A program made the translations under genes and the position numbers. From Streptococcus suis (GTDB lineage: Bacteria > Bacillota > Bacilli > Lactobacillales > Streptococcaceae): a DNA stretch of 64,000 nucleotides. Positions 19,496-29,196 of the stretch are shown here, piece by piece. Each line of letters opens with the position of its first letter. Positions within the stretch are counted from its first letter, which is position 1. The notes below the pieces were generated by a model. It saw only the letters and a program-made list of their open reading frames with translations, did not search any database and was not told the origin of the DNA. The stretch lies in NCBI GenBank assembly GCA_024583055.1, contig CP102145.1, positions 1,364,001 to 1,428,000 of the forward strand. Direction: 5' to 3'.

Positions 19496-21028
19496 TTACT
19501 TCCCTTTCAGCATGCCCATAATACCTCTGGTCACCACGCGCCCGACTTCCCGGCCGACTTGGCTCATGAGATTTTTGGTAAAGCGGTCCATCATCGAATC
19601 GGAACGTTTGGCAGCTGATTTGCTGGCCTTGGCCTCTGCTTTTGCTCTTTCCTTGGCAGCCTTTTCTTCCAATTTTGCTGTTTCTTTGGCGGCTTTTTCT
19701 GCTGCTTTTTTCGCCTCCGCCTGCTCTGCTTGCTTGATCAACTGCGCCTCTTTTTCTTGGGTCAGCGCTAGAATTTGCTCATGGGCAGATTCTCGGTCAA
19801 CCGCGTCCGCATATTTGTCCATCAGAGAAGAATTATTGATGGCAGACAAGACCAGAGTCGCATCAGCTGTTCCCAACTGACTCTTCGGCGGATAAATCAT
19901 CACCCGGTCTGCAAAGCTTGGTGTTCCATCTGCCTGCAAGGTCGAGACAACTGCCTCTCCGACCTGCAATTCTTGAATGACCTTGGCTAAGTCCTCAGCT
20001 CCTTCTTGACGGAAGGTATCCGCCACTGTCGCCACCGTTTTCAGTTCCTTAGGTGTGAAAGCGCGGAGCCCATGCTGGATACGGTTGCCTAGCTGGCTAG
20101 CGATGCTATCAGGAATATCGGTCGGATTTTGCGTAACGAAAAAGACACCAACACCTTTTGAACGAATCAGGCGAACAATCAACTCAATCTTCTCCAGCAA
20201 GACCTTCGGTGCATCCTTGAAGAGCACATGGGCCTCGTCAAAGAAGAAGACCATCTTGGGCTTATCTAGGTCGCCTACTTCCGGTAAAATTTCGTAGAGT
20301 TCCGACAAAAGACTGAGCAGAACGGTCGAATAAAGCGTCGGCTGATTGAAAAGTTCTGTCGCCTGCAAGACATTGATAACCCCTTGTCCATCAGCAGTTG
20401 TCCGCATCAAATCCGCAATCTCCAAGCTGGGCTCACCGAAGAACAGTTTCCCGCTCTGCTGTTCCAAGACCACCAAACTCCGCAAGATGGCACCGACCGA
20501 ACGAGCTGGAATATTGCCGTAATATTGACTAAGCTCTTGAGCATTTTCAGCCACAAAATTGAGCATGGCCCGCAAGTCCATAAGGTCCAGCAACAGCAGA
20601 CCACGTTCATCCGCCACACTAAAGACTATATTGAGGATGGATTCCTGCGTATCATTGAGCCCCAGCAAACGGGTCAAAAGCACCGGCCCCAACTCAGAAA
20701 TGGTCATCCGTACTGGAATCCCATTTTCACCGAAAACATCCCACAGCTCAACGGGATAACTCCTCGGCGAATAATCTGCATACTGAGTCTGCTTCAAACG
20801 ACTTGGGTCAATTTCCTTGGTATTGGCCTGGACCAAACTATTGAGGTCACCCTTGATGTCCGATAGAAAGACAGGAATGCCCGCCTCACTCAGTTTCTCC
20901 GCCAAAACCTTGAGCGTCACCGTCTTACCTGTCCCCGTCGCCCCGGCAATCACACCGTGCCGATTGAGGCGCTTGAGCTGGATTTCCGCCCGTGCACGCC
21001 CGTACCCAAATGCAATAACTTCTGACAT
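19496..21028 (-). CDS. HerA-like helicase/ATPase (DUF853)
   Basis: A 510-residue P-loop ATPase of the DUF853 (YjgR) family in the HerA/FtsK superfamily. Walker A GATGTGKT is near residue 30 and Walker B is MVFFFDEAH near residue 260. A charged Ala/Lys/Glu coiled-coil (about 410-480) precedes a C-terminal Gly/Met-rich tail. The start at 21028 (MSEVIAF) is preferred because of AGAGGGCAG upstream; the frame stays open 28 codons further without a ribosome binding site. Role unknown; no nuclease partner such as NurA is adjacent. Confidence 0.87.
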   Translation of the reverse strand: MSEVIAFGYGRARAEIQLKRLNRHGVIAGATGTGKTVTLKVLAEKLSEAGIPVFLSDIKGDLNSLVQANTKEIDPSRLKQTQYADYSPRSYPVELWDVFGENGIPVRMTISELGPVLLTRLLGLNDTQESILNIVFSVADERGLLLLDLMDLRAMLNFVAENAQELSQYYGNIPARSVGAILRSLVVLEQQSGKLFFGEPSLEIADLMRTTADGQGVINVLQATELFNQPTLYSTVLLSLLSELYEILPEVGDLDKPKMVFFFDEAHVLFKDAPKVLLEKIELIVRLIRSKGVGVFFVTQNPTDIPDSIASQLGNRIQHGLRAFTPKELKTVATVADTFRQEGAEDLAKVIQELQVGEAVVSTLQADGTPSFADRVMIYPPKSQLGTADATLVLSAINNSSLMDKYADAVDRESAHEQILALTQEKEAQLIKQAEQAEAKKAAEKAAKETAKLEEKAAKERAKAEAKASKSAAKRSDSMMDRFTKNLMSQVGREVGRVVTRGIMGMLKGK

Positions 21029-21157
21029 AATCTGCCCTCTTTTCCGATTGTTCTGTCTATATTCTAGCATAGTTTTTAGGAAAATAGCAGAGCAGACAGC
21101 TTGCAAGTTCACCGCAACACGAAAAAAAGAAAAGCCTGACGAGCAGACTTTTTCATA

Positions 21158-22003
21158 TTACAAATACAAATATTTAAACAGGGCAACTGCAGCGATTGAC
21201 GCAAGGATTGGAGCAACAACGCCGACCCAAGCATACCACCATTTTGAATCAGCCTTGGCTTGACCAAGAATTGATTTTGGCAAGAAGTGGTGAACGATAC
21301 GCGGACCAAGGTCACGCGCTGGGTTGAGACCAGGACCAGTTGGACCACCGACCGCTGCAACAAGTGCCATAACAAGGAAACCGATACCGACATGGGCTAC
21401 TGCAATGGAACCGGCAGTATATGGCGCAACCATTGTTTCAGCAGCAGTCTTATCATAGCCTTGCTCAATCAACTTACCAACCAACTCTGCACCAAAGAAG
21501 TTCTTTGTCAAAGCAAGCGCACCGAAGAACAAGACGAATGACCCAACAAACTCATTCAAGAAACCATTGATGGTTGCTGCTTTACGGCTTTCCGCTTTGC
21601 CATTGTCCAAAGCATTGATAGTAGAGAAAGAACCCAAGACATGGTTTGAATTCTCTGTTTTCAAGAAATATGGTTTGTAAACGGTGACAACGACCAACTG
21701 ACCAAACATGGCACCCAAGAGTTGAGCGATGATGTATTGAGCTACGTGTGCCCAAGGGAATAGACCTGAAACAGCCAAACCAAGTGTGAAGGCTGGGTTG
21801 ATATGGTTACCAGAAACATTACCAAACATGAGGGCTGGCATCATTACAGCCAAACCGTAGCCGATAGCGATCAAGATCCAACCTGAGTTGTTTCCTTTAG
21901 TACCTTTAAGGTCAACGTTGGCAACTGTACCATTACCGATGATAATGAGCAAGGCAGTCGCAAGAAATTCAGTGATATATTTCACTGTCCATGTGATATC
22001 CAT
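21158..22003 (-). CDS. glpF: Aquaglyceroporin / glycerol facilitator
   Basis: A 281-residue MIP-family channel with six membrane helices. Both NPA motifs are intact (NHINPAFTLG and GLNPARDLGPR); the Asp after the second NPA favours glycerol over pure water transport. It resembles lactococcal-type Gla channels by length and extended loops. Transcribed divergently from the formate/nitrite transporter. No glycerol kinase gene is adjacent. Confidence 0.92.
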   Translation of the reverse strand: MDITWTVKYITEFLATALLIIIGNGTVANVDLKGTKGNNSGWILIAIGYGLAVMMPALMFGNVSGNHINPAFTLGLAVSGLFPWAHVAQYIIAQLLGAMFGQLVVVTVYKPYFLKTENSNHVLGSFSTINALDNGKAESRKAATINGFLNEFVGSFVLFFGALALTKNFFGAELVGKLIEQGYDKTAAETMVAPYTAGSIAVAHVGIGFLVMALVAAVGGPTGPGLNPARDLGPRIVHHFLPKSILGQAKADSKWWYAWVGVVAPILASIAAVALFKYLYL

Positions 22004-22032
22004 GAGTGTATCCTTCCAATTTATGAATAGTA

Positions 22033-22061
22033 TTGATATTCTCTATTTTATCAAGTATAAT
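22033..22061 (+). promoter_or_regulatory. Promoter of the formate/nitrite transporter gene
   Basis: TTGATA (22033-22038), 17-nt spacer, TATAAT (22056-22061). Downstream at about 22092-22101 the core AAGCGTTTAC matches the centre of the cre consensus, in a position where CcpA could block elongation; its flanks mismatch. Confidence 0.75.
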
Positions 22062-22156
22062 ATACAAAGTAAAGCATCAACTGGAAAGTGAAGCGTTTAC
22101 TTTCTGAAAAACAGATGATTACTTACACTATTTTTCAAATGCCAAAGGAGATTTAT

Positions 22157-22963
22157 ATGGCTTCCCAAAATGACACGCTCATTTACAATATTGACAAAAG
22201 TATCAAGAAAAAAGCAGACTTGATTGAAAACAACTTCTTCGCCTATGCAATTCGCTCAGCTATGGCCAGTGTTTACCTAGCAATTGGTTTGGCTATCTCA
22301 GTTTATACAGCTGATAAGCTCAATCATATTGTAGATGGCCTCGGTAAATTCAGCTACGGACTCATGTTCGGCTGGTGCTTGGTCATGATTCTTTATATGA
22401 ACGCTGAACTAGGCACTTCTAATATGATGTACATGACCTCTGCTATCCACCGTAAAGTGATCCCTACCAAAACAGCCCTCAAGATTCTAGCTACTTGTAT
22501 CTTTTTCAACTTTGTTGGGGCAGTCATTGTAGCCTATATGCTCTCCTTCACAACTCCTTACCAGGTTGGACATTTGGAACATGATAGTTACCTGATTGAA
22601 GCTGTTGTCGCAAAACTGGAAAAAACACCTCTGACACAGTTTGTCGAGGGCATCTTTGCCAACATCGTAGTAAACATCGCTGTCTTTATCTCTATGCGCA
22701 TGAAAGACGATGCGGGCCGTGTTATTTCCCTCATCTTTATCATCTTTATCTTTGCCTTCCTAGGCTTTGAGCACGTTATTGCCAACTTCTCTACCTTCTC
22801 CTTGGCCCTTTTCTCAAATGGTGGTCCAGTCGAGGGCATGACTATCCTCAGTGTCCTAAGGAATTTCCTCTTCTCAGGACTTGGAAACTACGTCGGCGGT
22901 GGTCTCCTTATCGGTCTCCTTTACAGCTGGCTCAGCGATAAATCAAAACTCTATGTCGACTAA
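22157..22963 (+). CDS. Formate/nitrite transporter family protein
   Basis: A 268-residue integral membrane protein of the FNT family, with six hydrophobic segments and the NAELGTSNMMYM and GFEHVIANF signatures. Formate is the likely substrate in a mixed-acid-fermenting streptococcus. The start at 22157 is supported by AAAGGAG 6 nt upstream; the longer open frame from 22088 would begin close to the promoter. Own promoter and terminator. Confidence 0.9.
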   Translation: MASQNDTLIYNIDKSIKKKADLIENNFFAYAIRSAMASVYLAIGLAISVYTADKLNHIVDGLGKFSYGLMFGWCLVMILYMNAELGTSNMMYMTSAIHRKVIPTKTALKILATCIFFNFVGAVIVAYMLSFTTPYQVGHLEHDSYLIEAVVAKLEKTPLTQFVEGIFANIVVNIAVFISMRMKDDAGRVISLIFIIFIFAFLGFEHVIANFSTFSLALFSNGGPVEGMTILSVLRNFLFSGLGNYVGGGLLIGLLYSWLSDKSKLYVD

Positions 22964-22971
22964 TCTAGAGA

Positions 22972-23001
22972 ATGCGGTTTGGAAATCCAGCCGTATTTTT
23001 T
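22972..23001 (+). terminator. FNT gene terminator
   Basis: ATGCGG...CCGTAT stem (with inner TGG/CCA) followed by TTTTTT, 8 bp after the stop. Confidence 0.85.
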
Positions 23002-23077
23002 GTACTCACCAATAGCCCGATAGGCCGAATATGATGCGAATAATCTAATTGCCCCTATTTCTAAAAATCAGACAGAT

Positions 23078-23112
23078 AAAACCCTCTGAAAGCTTGATTT
23101 CAAAGGGTTTTT
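23078..23112. terminator. Bidirectional terminator next to SRP RNA
   Basis: AAAACCCT (23078-23085) pairs with AGGGTTTT (23104-23111), with inner TGAAA/TTTCA. T-tracts lie on both strands, so it can end SRP RNA transcripts (minus) and any plus-strand readthrough. Confidence 0.75.
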
Positions 23113-23123
23113 AGACTGTACGC

Positions 23124-23201
23124 AAAAAGAGCACAGACTCGACATCGCTTAGGGCTGCTGGATTCCTCCCCTGACCCGCTTCACGCACGAACCTTGCTCC
23201 A
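23124..23201 (-). ncRNA. ffs: Small bacterial SRP RNA (scRNA/4.5S type)
   Basis: Minus strand starts GGAGCAAGG and ends GCTC then TTTTT, with the ends complementary. It contains the invariant domain IV core GGGTCAGG...GGAA...CAGCAGCCC, with a GGAA tetraloop in GGAGGAATCC, which binds Ffh. About 75 nt, the short streptococcal form without an Alu domain. A promoter lies directly upstream. This RNA forms the SRP with Ffh for cotranslational targeting to the membrane. Confidence 0.93.
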
Positions 23202-23207
23202 TTTATT

Positions 23208-23235
23208 ATTATATCACAAATTCACTAAAATTCAA
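23208..23235 (-). promoter_or_regulatory. SRP RNA promoter
   Basis: Minus strand TTGAAT (23235-23230), 16-nt spacer, TATAAT (23213-23208), placing the start about 7 nt downstream at the first G of the RNA. Confidence 0.85.
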
Positions 23236-23439
23236 TATTTTTCTCAACTTCAAGCTTCCTGAAAATGAGAAATAAGTTCATACTCAGAGATAGATATTCT
23301 TCATCAACATCCTATCATCAACTAACCCCACTCTCAGTGTCACTTAACTAATAGACCTAAAATTCATTATCCAGGCCATCTGATAGCTTTGATTCCCCCT
23401 CATCACTTAAACTGGTCACCGTATTGGGCAAACAGATGA
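23236..23439. other. Non-coding spacer
   Basis: AT-rich stretch with many stops in all frames and no recognisable gene or RNA. A TATTGGGC near 23423 can pair with GCCCAATA in the left end of the adjacent mobile element. Confidence 0.4.
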
Positions 23440-23446
23440 GTCTAAC

Positions 23447-23738
23447 GTAACCGCCCAATAATGGAGTATCTTTTCAGCTTCCCTATTATCCAGTATACTG
23501 TTAGAGAAAACAGAACTGGAGGATTTTTTACGTCACACCCCATCGTCGCTTTGAGAAGAAAGGCAGAAACGATATTCTAATGAAAATTCGTCTCGGAAAA
23601 GTGGAACTCACATTCTTTCAAGCAATCCACCAAGAGACACTAGAAACACTCTTGGATAAGGTACTGCACTATGACTATCCAGCTCAGTGATTTAGGACAA
23701 GTGCAACCGCCCACTATACTTCGTTATTGGGCAGTTGC
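23447..23738. mobile_element. Decayed 292-bp insertion element with terminal repeats and target duplication
   Basis: The left end GTAACCGCCCAATAATGGAG (continuing TAT) and the inverted right end GCAACTGCCCAATAACGAAG (continuing TAT) match at 19 of 23 positions. Both are flanked by the direct repeat GTCTAAC (23440-23446 and 23739-23745), consistent with a target-site duplication of 7-8 bp. The near-GTAA terminus and duplication length recall IS66-type elements, but the family is not certain. Inside is only a short ORF fragment, so it cannot move by itself. Confidence 0.65.
23580..23690 (+). pseudogene. Short transposase-like ORF fragment
   Basis: Encodes 36 residues beginning MKIRLGKVELTFFQAIHQ and ending HYDYPAQ. 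The frame extends upstream to a stop at about 23502 but without a start or ribosome binding site. It lies wholly inside the terminal-repeat element and is probably the C-terminal relic of its transposition protein. I do not recognise the family with confidence. Confidence 0.45.
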
Positions 23739-23800
23739 GTCTAACACTACAGACTTATTGAATCACAAGAATTCTCCGACATTCATAGTTAACAAGAGCT

Positions 23801-23856
23801 AAAAAACGCCTGCTTACGAAATTATTCTAGCTTAGAGTAATTTCGTAAACAAGCGT
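23801..23856 (-). terminator. Terminator of the infA-rplQ operon
   Basis: Long imperfect hairpin: ACGC, TTACGAAATTA and TCT on one arm pair with their complements on the other (23806-23856). On the minus strand it runs into TTTTTT. It lies about 110 bp after the rplQ stop. Confidence 0.85.
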
Positions 23857-23877
23857 CAAATCAATATGATGAGTGTT

Positions 23878-23900
23878 ACCGCTGGGGCAGGCCCAGCGGT
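23878..23900. other. 9-bp hairpin between rplQ and its terminator
   Basis: ACCGCTGGG/CCCAGCGGT with a 5-nt loop and no T-tract. GC-rich and unlike its surroundings; possibly an RNA stability or processing element. Confidence 0.4.
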
Positions 23901-23964
23901 AGACCAGAGCTAGACTAAGAAGATTTCTCTTCCATCATCATAACACTCAACAAAATTGATGATC

Positions 23965-24351
23965 TTATACAAGTTCGATAATTGCCATTGGGGCAGCATC
24001 ACCACGACGTGGTTCAGTTTTAAGGATACGAGTGTATCCACCATTGCGCTCAGCATAACGAGGTGCGATTTCTGAGAACAATTTTTGAAGAGCTGTAGTA
24101 GCTGTGTACTTATCAGTTGCTTCATCGTAGTTTTCAGATGCAATTTCGTTACGAACAAATGCAGCAGCTTGACGACGTGCGTGCAAGTCACCACGTTTAC
24201 CAAGTGTGATCATTTTTTCAACTGTTTTACGGATTTCTTTAGCACGAGCTTCAGTTGTAACGATTGATTCGTTGATCAAAAGGTCAGTTGTCAAATCGCG
24301 CAACATTGCTTTACGTTGTGAGCTAGTGCGTCCTAGTTTACGGTATGCCAT
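23965..24351 (-). CDS. rplQ: 50S ribosomal protein bL17
   Basis: 128 residues starting [20 protein letters not shown], the bL17 signature, and ending [12 protein letters not shown]. Binds 23S rRNA near the peptide exit. Last gene of infA-rpmJ-rpsM-rpsK-rpoA-rplQ, 15 bp after rpoA, with GAGGAAATC before the start. Confidence 0.98.
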   Translation of the reverse strand: MAYRKLGRTSSQRKAMLRDLTTDLLINESIVTTEARAKEIRKTVEKMITLGKRGDLHARRQAAAFVRNEIASENYDEATDKYTATTALQKLFSEIAPRYAERNGGYTRILKTEPRRGDAAPMAIIELV

Positions 24352-24366
24352 GATTTCCTCCTATAT

Positions 24367-25305
24367 TTATTTATCATTTTTCAATCCAAGACCGAGTTCA
24401 GCAAGTTTAATCTTCACTTCCTCAAGACTCTTACGGCCCAGATTGCGCACTTTCATCATTTCTGGCTCAGTTTTCTCTGTCAAGTCAAACACAGTATTGA
24501 TGCCTGCACGTTTAAGACAGTTGTATGAGCGAACAGAAAGATCCAATTCTTCGATCGTACGATCAAGCATACGGTCATCAGATGCTGTTTCAGATTCTTT
24601 CATCACTTCAGCTGATTTTGCAACTTCAGTCAAATCTGTAAAGAGACCCAAGTGCTCCATCAAGATACGAGCAGAAAGCCCAAGTGCATCTTCAGGAATA
24701 ATTGTACCGTTTGTACTGATTTCAAGTGTCAATTTGTCAAATCCATCGTTGCTACCAACACGAGCTGGCTCAACTTGATAATTGACTTTTGTAACTGGCG
24801 TATAGATTGAATCTACCGCAAGTGTACCTACTGGTGCATCATCTTTCTTATTGCCTTCAGCTGGTACATAACCGCGACCTGCATTTACAGTTAAAATCGC
24901 TTTAAATGTTGCACCTTCAGCAATTGTGAAGAGATAATGATCAGGATTTACAATTTCAATATCACTATCTGTAAGAATATCACCTGCTGTTACCGCAGCT
25001 GGACCTACTACATCAAGTTCAATTTTCTTTTCGTCTTCGACATAAGATTTTACAGCAATGCCTTTGATGTTAAGAATGATTTGCATAACATCTTCACGGA
25101 CACCTGGAACTGTGTCGAATTCGTGGAGTACACCATCAATCTTAATTGATGTTACTGCAGCACCCGGAAGTGAAGCAAGAAGTACACGACGAAGAGAGTT
25201 ACCAAGAGTTGTTCCGTAACCACGTTCAAGCGGTTCGACTACAAATCTGCCGTAATCTTTATTTTCATCAATTTTTGTTATTGTTGGTTTTTCAAACTCA
25301 ATCAT
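24367..25305 (-). CDS. rpoA: RNA polymerase alpha subunit
   Basis: 312 residues. The N-terminal domain (about 1-230), with [20 protein letters not shown], drives dimerisation and core assembly. The C-terminal domain (about 245-312), with [16 protein letters not shown] and [12 protein letters not shown], binds UP elements and activators. Full length for Firmicutes. Located between rpsK and rplQ as usual. Confidence 0.98.
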   Translation of the reverse strand: MIEFEKPTITKIDENKDYGRFVVEPLERGYGTTLGNSLRRVLLASLPGAAVTSIKIDGVLHEFDTVPGVREDVMQIILNIKGIAVKSYVEDEKKIELDVVGPAAVTAGDILTDSDIEIVNPDHYLFTIAEGATFKAILTVNAGRGYVPAEGNKKDDAPVGTLAVDSIYTPVTKVNYQVEPARVGSNDGFDKLTLEISTNGTIIPEDALGLSARILMEHLGLFTDLTEVAKSAEVMKESETASDDRMLDRTIEELDLSVRSYNCLKRAGINTVFDLTEKTEPEMMKVRNLGRKSLEEVKIKLAELGLGLKNDK

Positions 25306-25349
25306 TTCTTACTCCCTCTTAAACGAAAAGCTGTGTATGGTTGGTATGA

Positions 25350-25733
25350 TTATACACGGCGACGTTTTGGAGGACGAGCACCATTGTGTGGTACAGGAGT
25401 CACATCACGAATTGCTGTTACTTCAAGACCAGCGGCAGCAAGAGCGCGGATAGCAGACTCACGACCTGAACCTGGGCCTTTAACGGTAACTTCAACTGTT
25501 TTAAGACCGTGTTCTTGTGCAGATTTAGCAGCTGCTTCTGAAGCCATTTGGGCTGCGAATGGTGTAGATTTACGTGAACCTTTAAAACCAAGAGCACCAG
25601 CTGATGACCAAGCAATAGCGTTACCATGCACATCAGTAATCATAACAATAGTGTTATTAAATGTAGCGTGAATATGTGCAATACCAGATTCGATATTCTT
25701 TTTCACACGACGTTTACGTGTTGGTTTAGCCAA
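25350..25733 (-). CDS. rpsK: 30S ribosomal protein uS11
   Basis: 127 residues with [15 protein letters not shown] and the C-terminal [15 protein letters not shown]. Lies in the 30S platform near the Shine-Dalgarno/anti-Shine-Dalgarno helix. Between rpsM and rpoA, 44 bp from the latter; the start follows an AGGAGG. Confidence 0.98.
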   Translation of the reverse strand: MAKPTRKRRVKKNIESGIAHIHATFNNTIVMITDVHGNAIAWSSAGALGFKGSRKSTPFAAQMASEAAAKSAQEHGLKTVEVTVKGPGSGRESAIRALAAAGLEVTAIRDVTPVPHNGARPPKRRRV

Positions 25734-25750
25734 TTTTTCTACCTCCTATA

Positions 25751-26116
25751 TTATTTTTTCTTACCTGCAATCGCAACGGCTTTACCTTTACGAGTACGAG
25801 CATTGTTTTTAGTGTTTTGTCCACGGACAGGAAGTCCACGACGGTGACGGATTCCACGGTATGAACCGATTTCCATCAAACGTTTAATGTTCAAGTTAAC
25901 TTCACGACGGAGGTCACCTTCAACTTTGATTGCATCAACTTCACGACGAATAGCATCTTCTTGATCTGATGTCAAATCTTTCACGCGTACATCTTCTGAA
26001 ATGCCTGCAGCTGCAAGAATTTTTTTAGATGTTGCAAGACCGATACCGTATACGTATGTCAATGAAATAACTACACGTTTGTCATTTGGAATGTCAACTC
26101 CAGCAATACGAGCCAT
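25751..26116 (-). CDS. rpsM: 30S ribosomal protein uS13
   Basis: 121 residues starting [19 protein letters not shown], with the [20 protein letters not shown] motif near the C terminus. It sits in the 30S head and contacts the 50S and P-site tRNA. Follows rpmJ in the alpha operon. Confidence 0.98.
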
Positions 26117-26135
26117 GTTTTCTCCTTTCTATATT

Positions 26136-26252
26136 TTAACCTTGACGTTGCTTGTGTTTAGGGTTTGCTGGGCAAATCACCATAACACGACCATTACGAC
26201 GAATAACTTTGCAGTATTCGCAAATTGGTTTGACCGATGGTCTTACTTTCAT
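26136..26252 (-). CDS. rpmJ: 50S ribosomal protein bL36
   Basis: 38 residues starting [14 protein letters not shown]. The zinc ligands C11, C14, C27 and H33 are all present, so this is the zinc-binding (C+) form. GGAGGG lies 8 nt upstream of the start. Between infA and rpsM, its normal place. Confidence 0.96.
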
Positions 26253-26276
26253 GTTTTATCCCTCCAAGTATTTCGG

Positions 26277-26495
26277 CTATTTAAAGCGGTATGTGATACG
26301 TCCACGAGTCAAGTCATACGGACTAAGCTCAACAGTTACGCGGTCTCCGACCAAAATACGAATGTAGTTCTTACGGATTTTACCAGAAACAGTTGCAAGG
26401 ACTTGGTGTCCATTTTCCAACTCAACAGTAAACATAGCATTTGGCATTGTATCAACTACTTTGCCTTCAATTTCAATCACATCTTCTTTTGCCAT
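26277..26495 (-). CDS. infA: Translation initiation factor IF-1
   Basis: 72 residues of the S1/OB-fold IF-1 family: [20 protein letters not shown] to the RGRITYRFK end. Binds the ribosomal A site during initiation. First gene of the alpha operon here, with GAGAGGGGAT upstream and its own promoter behind adk. Confidence 0.98.
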
Positions 26496-26531
26496 GCAAA
26501 AGTATCCCCTCTCTAAATATCGATTTGATGC

Positions 26532-26601
26532 CCTCTGAACACAGAGGTAACAATTATAAGTCAGACTAGGCTATTTTATCACTTTCACAAGAAAAATGCA
26601 A
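26532..26601 (-). promoter_or_regulatory. Promoter and leader of the infA-rplQ operon
   Basis: Minus strand TTGCAT (26601-26596), 17-nt spacer, TAAAAT (26578-26573). The leader carries a hairpin CCTCTG-AACA-CAGAGG (26532-26547). This separates the alpha operon from secY-adk. Confidence 0.75.
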
Positions 26602-26616
26602 GCCAAATCCATTAGA

Positions 26617-27258
26617 TTATTTTAAATTTGACAAGACTGTGTCAATTGCTTGGAAAACAAGTTCGATGTCTTGGTCTCCCTCAATATCATGGACCAAACC
26701 TTTGGCACGATAGTGGTCAATAATTGGTTGACCTTGGGCAATATTGACCTCCAAACGGCGTTGAACAGATTCAGGCTTATCATCTTCACGCTGATAGAAA
26801 TCTTCTTCTTTATAATCTCCAACAGGTGGGTTAAAGATTTTATGGAAGGTTTCACCGGTTTCTTTATGGATGATTCGACCGCTAAGACGCTCAACCAATT
26901 TAGATGGATCGATTTCAATGTTGATAACACCCTGAAGTTCAATTCCTAGATCTGCTAGGTTGGCATCCAAGGCATGCGCTTGTTCAATCGTACGTGGGTA
27001 ACCATCTAGCAAGAAACCTTTTTCCTTGATGTCGTCTTGCACCAAACGCTCTTTGACGATACCATTGGTTACTTCGTCCGGAACCAAGTCGCCTTTGTCG
27101 ATATACGATTTAGCAAGTAGCCCCATTTCCGTTTGATTAGCCATAGCAGCACGGAACATATCACCTGTAGAAATGTGAGCAACATTAAATTTTTCAACAA
27201 TCTTAGCCGCTTGAGTCCCTTTACCAGCACCTGGCAAACCCATAATTAAAAGATTCAT
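26617..27258 (-). CDS. adk: Adenylate kinase
   Basis: 213 residues; interconverts ATP + AMP and 2 ADP. P-loop [10 protein letters not shown] at residues 7-16 and the DGYPRT motif near 83. The lid region (about 125-160) lacks the four zinc cysteines found in many Gram-positive enzymes, as is normal in streptococci. Follows secY after a terminator-like hairpin. Confidence 0.97.
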   Translation of the reverse strand: MNLLIMGLPGAGKGTQAAKIVEKFNVAHISTGDMFRAAMANQTEMGLLAKSYIDKGDLVPDEVTNGIVKERLVQDDIKEKGFLLDGYPRTIEQAHALDANLADLGIELQGVINIEIDPSKLVERLSGRIIHKETGETFHKIFNPPVGDYKEEDFYQREDDKPESVQRRLEVNIAQGQPIIDHYRAKGLVHDIEGDQDIELVFQAIDTVLSNLK

Positions 27259-27327
27259 GACAAACTCCTTATTTTGTTTTCACATAAATTTGCCACAATT
27301 GACAAACTTATCTAAAAACAAAATAGA

Positions 27328-27346
27328 AGGTTGACTAGGTCAACCT
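27328..27346 (-). terminator. secY terminator
   Basis: AGGTTGAC/GTCAACCT hairpin with a 3-nt loop directly after the secY stop; the minus-strand tail is TTCTATTTTGTTTTT. Probably partial, as adk follows closely. Confidence 0.65.
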
Positions 27347-27351
27347 ATATT

Positions 27352-28662
27352 CTATTCTGTTACGTTCATAAAGCCTACATATTTTCTCTTGAGAAGGTAT
27401 CCCTCCAATTGCTTGATACCCTCGATACTTGTCATAATCAAGATAATCAAACTAGTACCCAGGAAGGCAATATTGGAAGAAAGACCAAAAATATTTTGAG
27501 CAAGAATTGGTAACAAGGCTACAAAACTCAAGAACAAGGCACCAACTGTCGCCAGACGTTTCAACAGGACAGAGAAATACTTCTCCGTTCCATTACCTGG
27601 ACGAACACCGTGGATATATGCCGCACTTTTTTGAAGACTCTCTGCCGTTTTCTCAGGATTTACCTGTACAAATGTATAGAAAAAGGTAAAAATGATAATC
27701 AATCCAGCATATACCAGCATCCCTTTAACAGTGGAATAATCAAAATACTCTTGAATACCTAGTAACCAACCCGCACTTCTGTTTTGACTAGCAAAAAATT
27801 GAATCAAAGAACTTGGGAGTGCAGTGATAGACCCGGCAAAGATAACGGGGATAACGCCTGCAGGATTCAATTTTAAGGGAAGATATGAGCTAGATGGCGC
27901 ACCTTGAGCACGTTTTGTATATTGAATCGGAATCTTGTATTCAGCTTGTTGAATGTAGGTTGTAAAATAGACTACAAACAAGATGAGTACAATCAAAAGT
28001 CCAACATAAATGATGGATTCTGTAATCCGACTAGCCTCAATATTGACAAAACGGTCGATATAAATTTCTCTAAAAGTATCTGGCAAGGATGAAATGATTC
28101 CCGCAAAGATAATCATTGATGTTCCGTTACCATAGCCCTTATCAGAAATTTGTTCTCCCAACCAAGTCACAATGACAGAACCAGTTGCCAAGATAGAACC
28201 CAGCAAAAGATAGGTCTGCCAAGTCATTGGCATATTGGTCAGTCGTGCTCCTGATAGGGCATTAAAGCTGGCGATAATCCCCATGGATTGGACAAAGGCC
28301 AAAACCAAGGAAATATAGCGAGTCGCCTGGTTTAATTTCCGACGACCAACCTCGCCCTGCTTGCCCCATTCTACAAACTTCGGCAAAATGTCCATCTGAA
28401 GCAGTTGAACAATAATCGAAGCCGTGATATAAGGGCTGACACCCAGTGCAAAAACAGAGAAATTTTTCAAAGCGTTACCCGAAACCAAACTCATCATGTT
28501 TAGGAAGGGAACGTTTGACAATGCTTCTAAGCTTTTGGCATTGACACCAGGAACGGTGATATGTGTACCAATCCTGAACACCAAAAGGATAAAAATTGTA
28601 AATAAGATTTTCTTACGAACAGCTTTTACTTTTAGAGCATCTGTTAAAAGTTTAAAAAACAT
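27352..28662 (-). CDS. secY: Protein translocase channel SecY
   Basis: 436 residues with ten predicted membrane helices; the central subunit of SecYEG. Signatures: LGVSPYITASIIVQLLQMD in helix 2 and GIRPGNGTEKY-like (here GVRPGNGTEKY) in the large cytoplasmic loop. Housekeeping SecY rather than the accessory SecY2, judged by its place after rplO in the spc operon. Confidence 0.97.
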   Translation of the reverse strand: MFFKLLTDALKVKAVRKKILFTIFILLVFRIGTHITVPGVNAKSLEALSNVPFLNMMSLVSGNALKNFSVFALGVSPYITASIIVQLLQMDILPKFVEWGKQGEVGRRKLNQATRYISLVLAFVQSMGIIASFNALSGARLTNMPMTWQTYLLLGSILATGSVIVTWLGEQISDKGYGNGTSMIIFAGIISSLPDTFREIYIDRFVNIEASRITESIIYVGLLIVLILFVVYFTTYIQQAEYKIPIQYTKRAQGAPSSSYLPLKLNPAGVIPVIFAGSITALPSSLIQFFASQNRSAGWLLGIQEYFDYSTVKGMLVYAGLIIIFTFFYTFVQVNPEKTAESLQKSAAYIHGVRPGNGTEKYFSVLLKRLATVGALFLSFVALLPILAQNIFGLSSNIAFLGTSLIILIMTSIEGIKQLEGYLLKRKYVGFMNVTE

Positions 28663-28675
28663 AGGCGGTCACCTC

Positions 28676-29116
28676 TTAGATGACTTCTACTGAGCCACCT
28701 TTAGAAGTGATTGCTTCTTCAGCTGATTTAGAGAATTTAGCAGCTTTCACTGTCAATTTCTTCGTCAATTCGCCGTTACCAAGGATTTTAACACCTGATT
28801 TTTCAGCTTTAACGATACCAGCTTCGATAAGTACAACTGGTGTTACTTCAGCACCATCTTCAAAAGCGTTCAATTGATCAAGGTTAACGATTGCGTATTC
28901 TTTAGCGTTGATGTTTGTAAATCCACGTTTTGGAAGACGACGGAACAATGGAGTTTGTCCACCCTCAAAACCAGGACGAACACCGCCACCACTACGAGCT
29001 TTTTGACCTTTTTGACCACGGCCAGAAGTTTTACCGTTACCTGATGATGTACCACGACCTACACGGTTGCGGACTTTACGTGAACCTGTTGCAGGTTGCA
29101 ATTCATGAAGTTTCAT
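28676..29116 (-). CDS. rplO: 50S ribosomal protein uL15
   Basis: 146 residues starting [20 protein letters not shown], with the Gly/Arg-rich extension [20 protein letters not shown] that threads into the 50S subunit. 13 bp upstream of secY. Separated from rpmD by an unusually long spacer. Confidence 0.98.
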   Translation of the reverse strand: MKLHELQPATGSRKVRNRVGRGTSSGNGKTSGRGQKGQKARSGGGVRPGFEGGQTPLFRRLPKRGFTNINAKEYAIVNLDQLNAFEDGAEVTPVVLIEAGIVKAEKSGVKILGNGELTKKLTVKAAKFSKSAEEAITSKGGSVEVI

Positions 29117-29196
29117 TATATATTTCTCCTCTTTTATATGCTAGCGCCTGTGGGGAGTTAGAGTAAGCCGCCCACAAACTCGCTTCTATCAAAATT

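Noticed and set aside
23878-23900. Hairpin after rplQ as the operon terminator
   Set aside because: No T-tract on either strand; the stem at 23801-23856 with TTTTTT is the better terminator.
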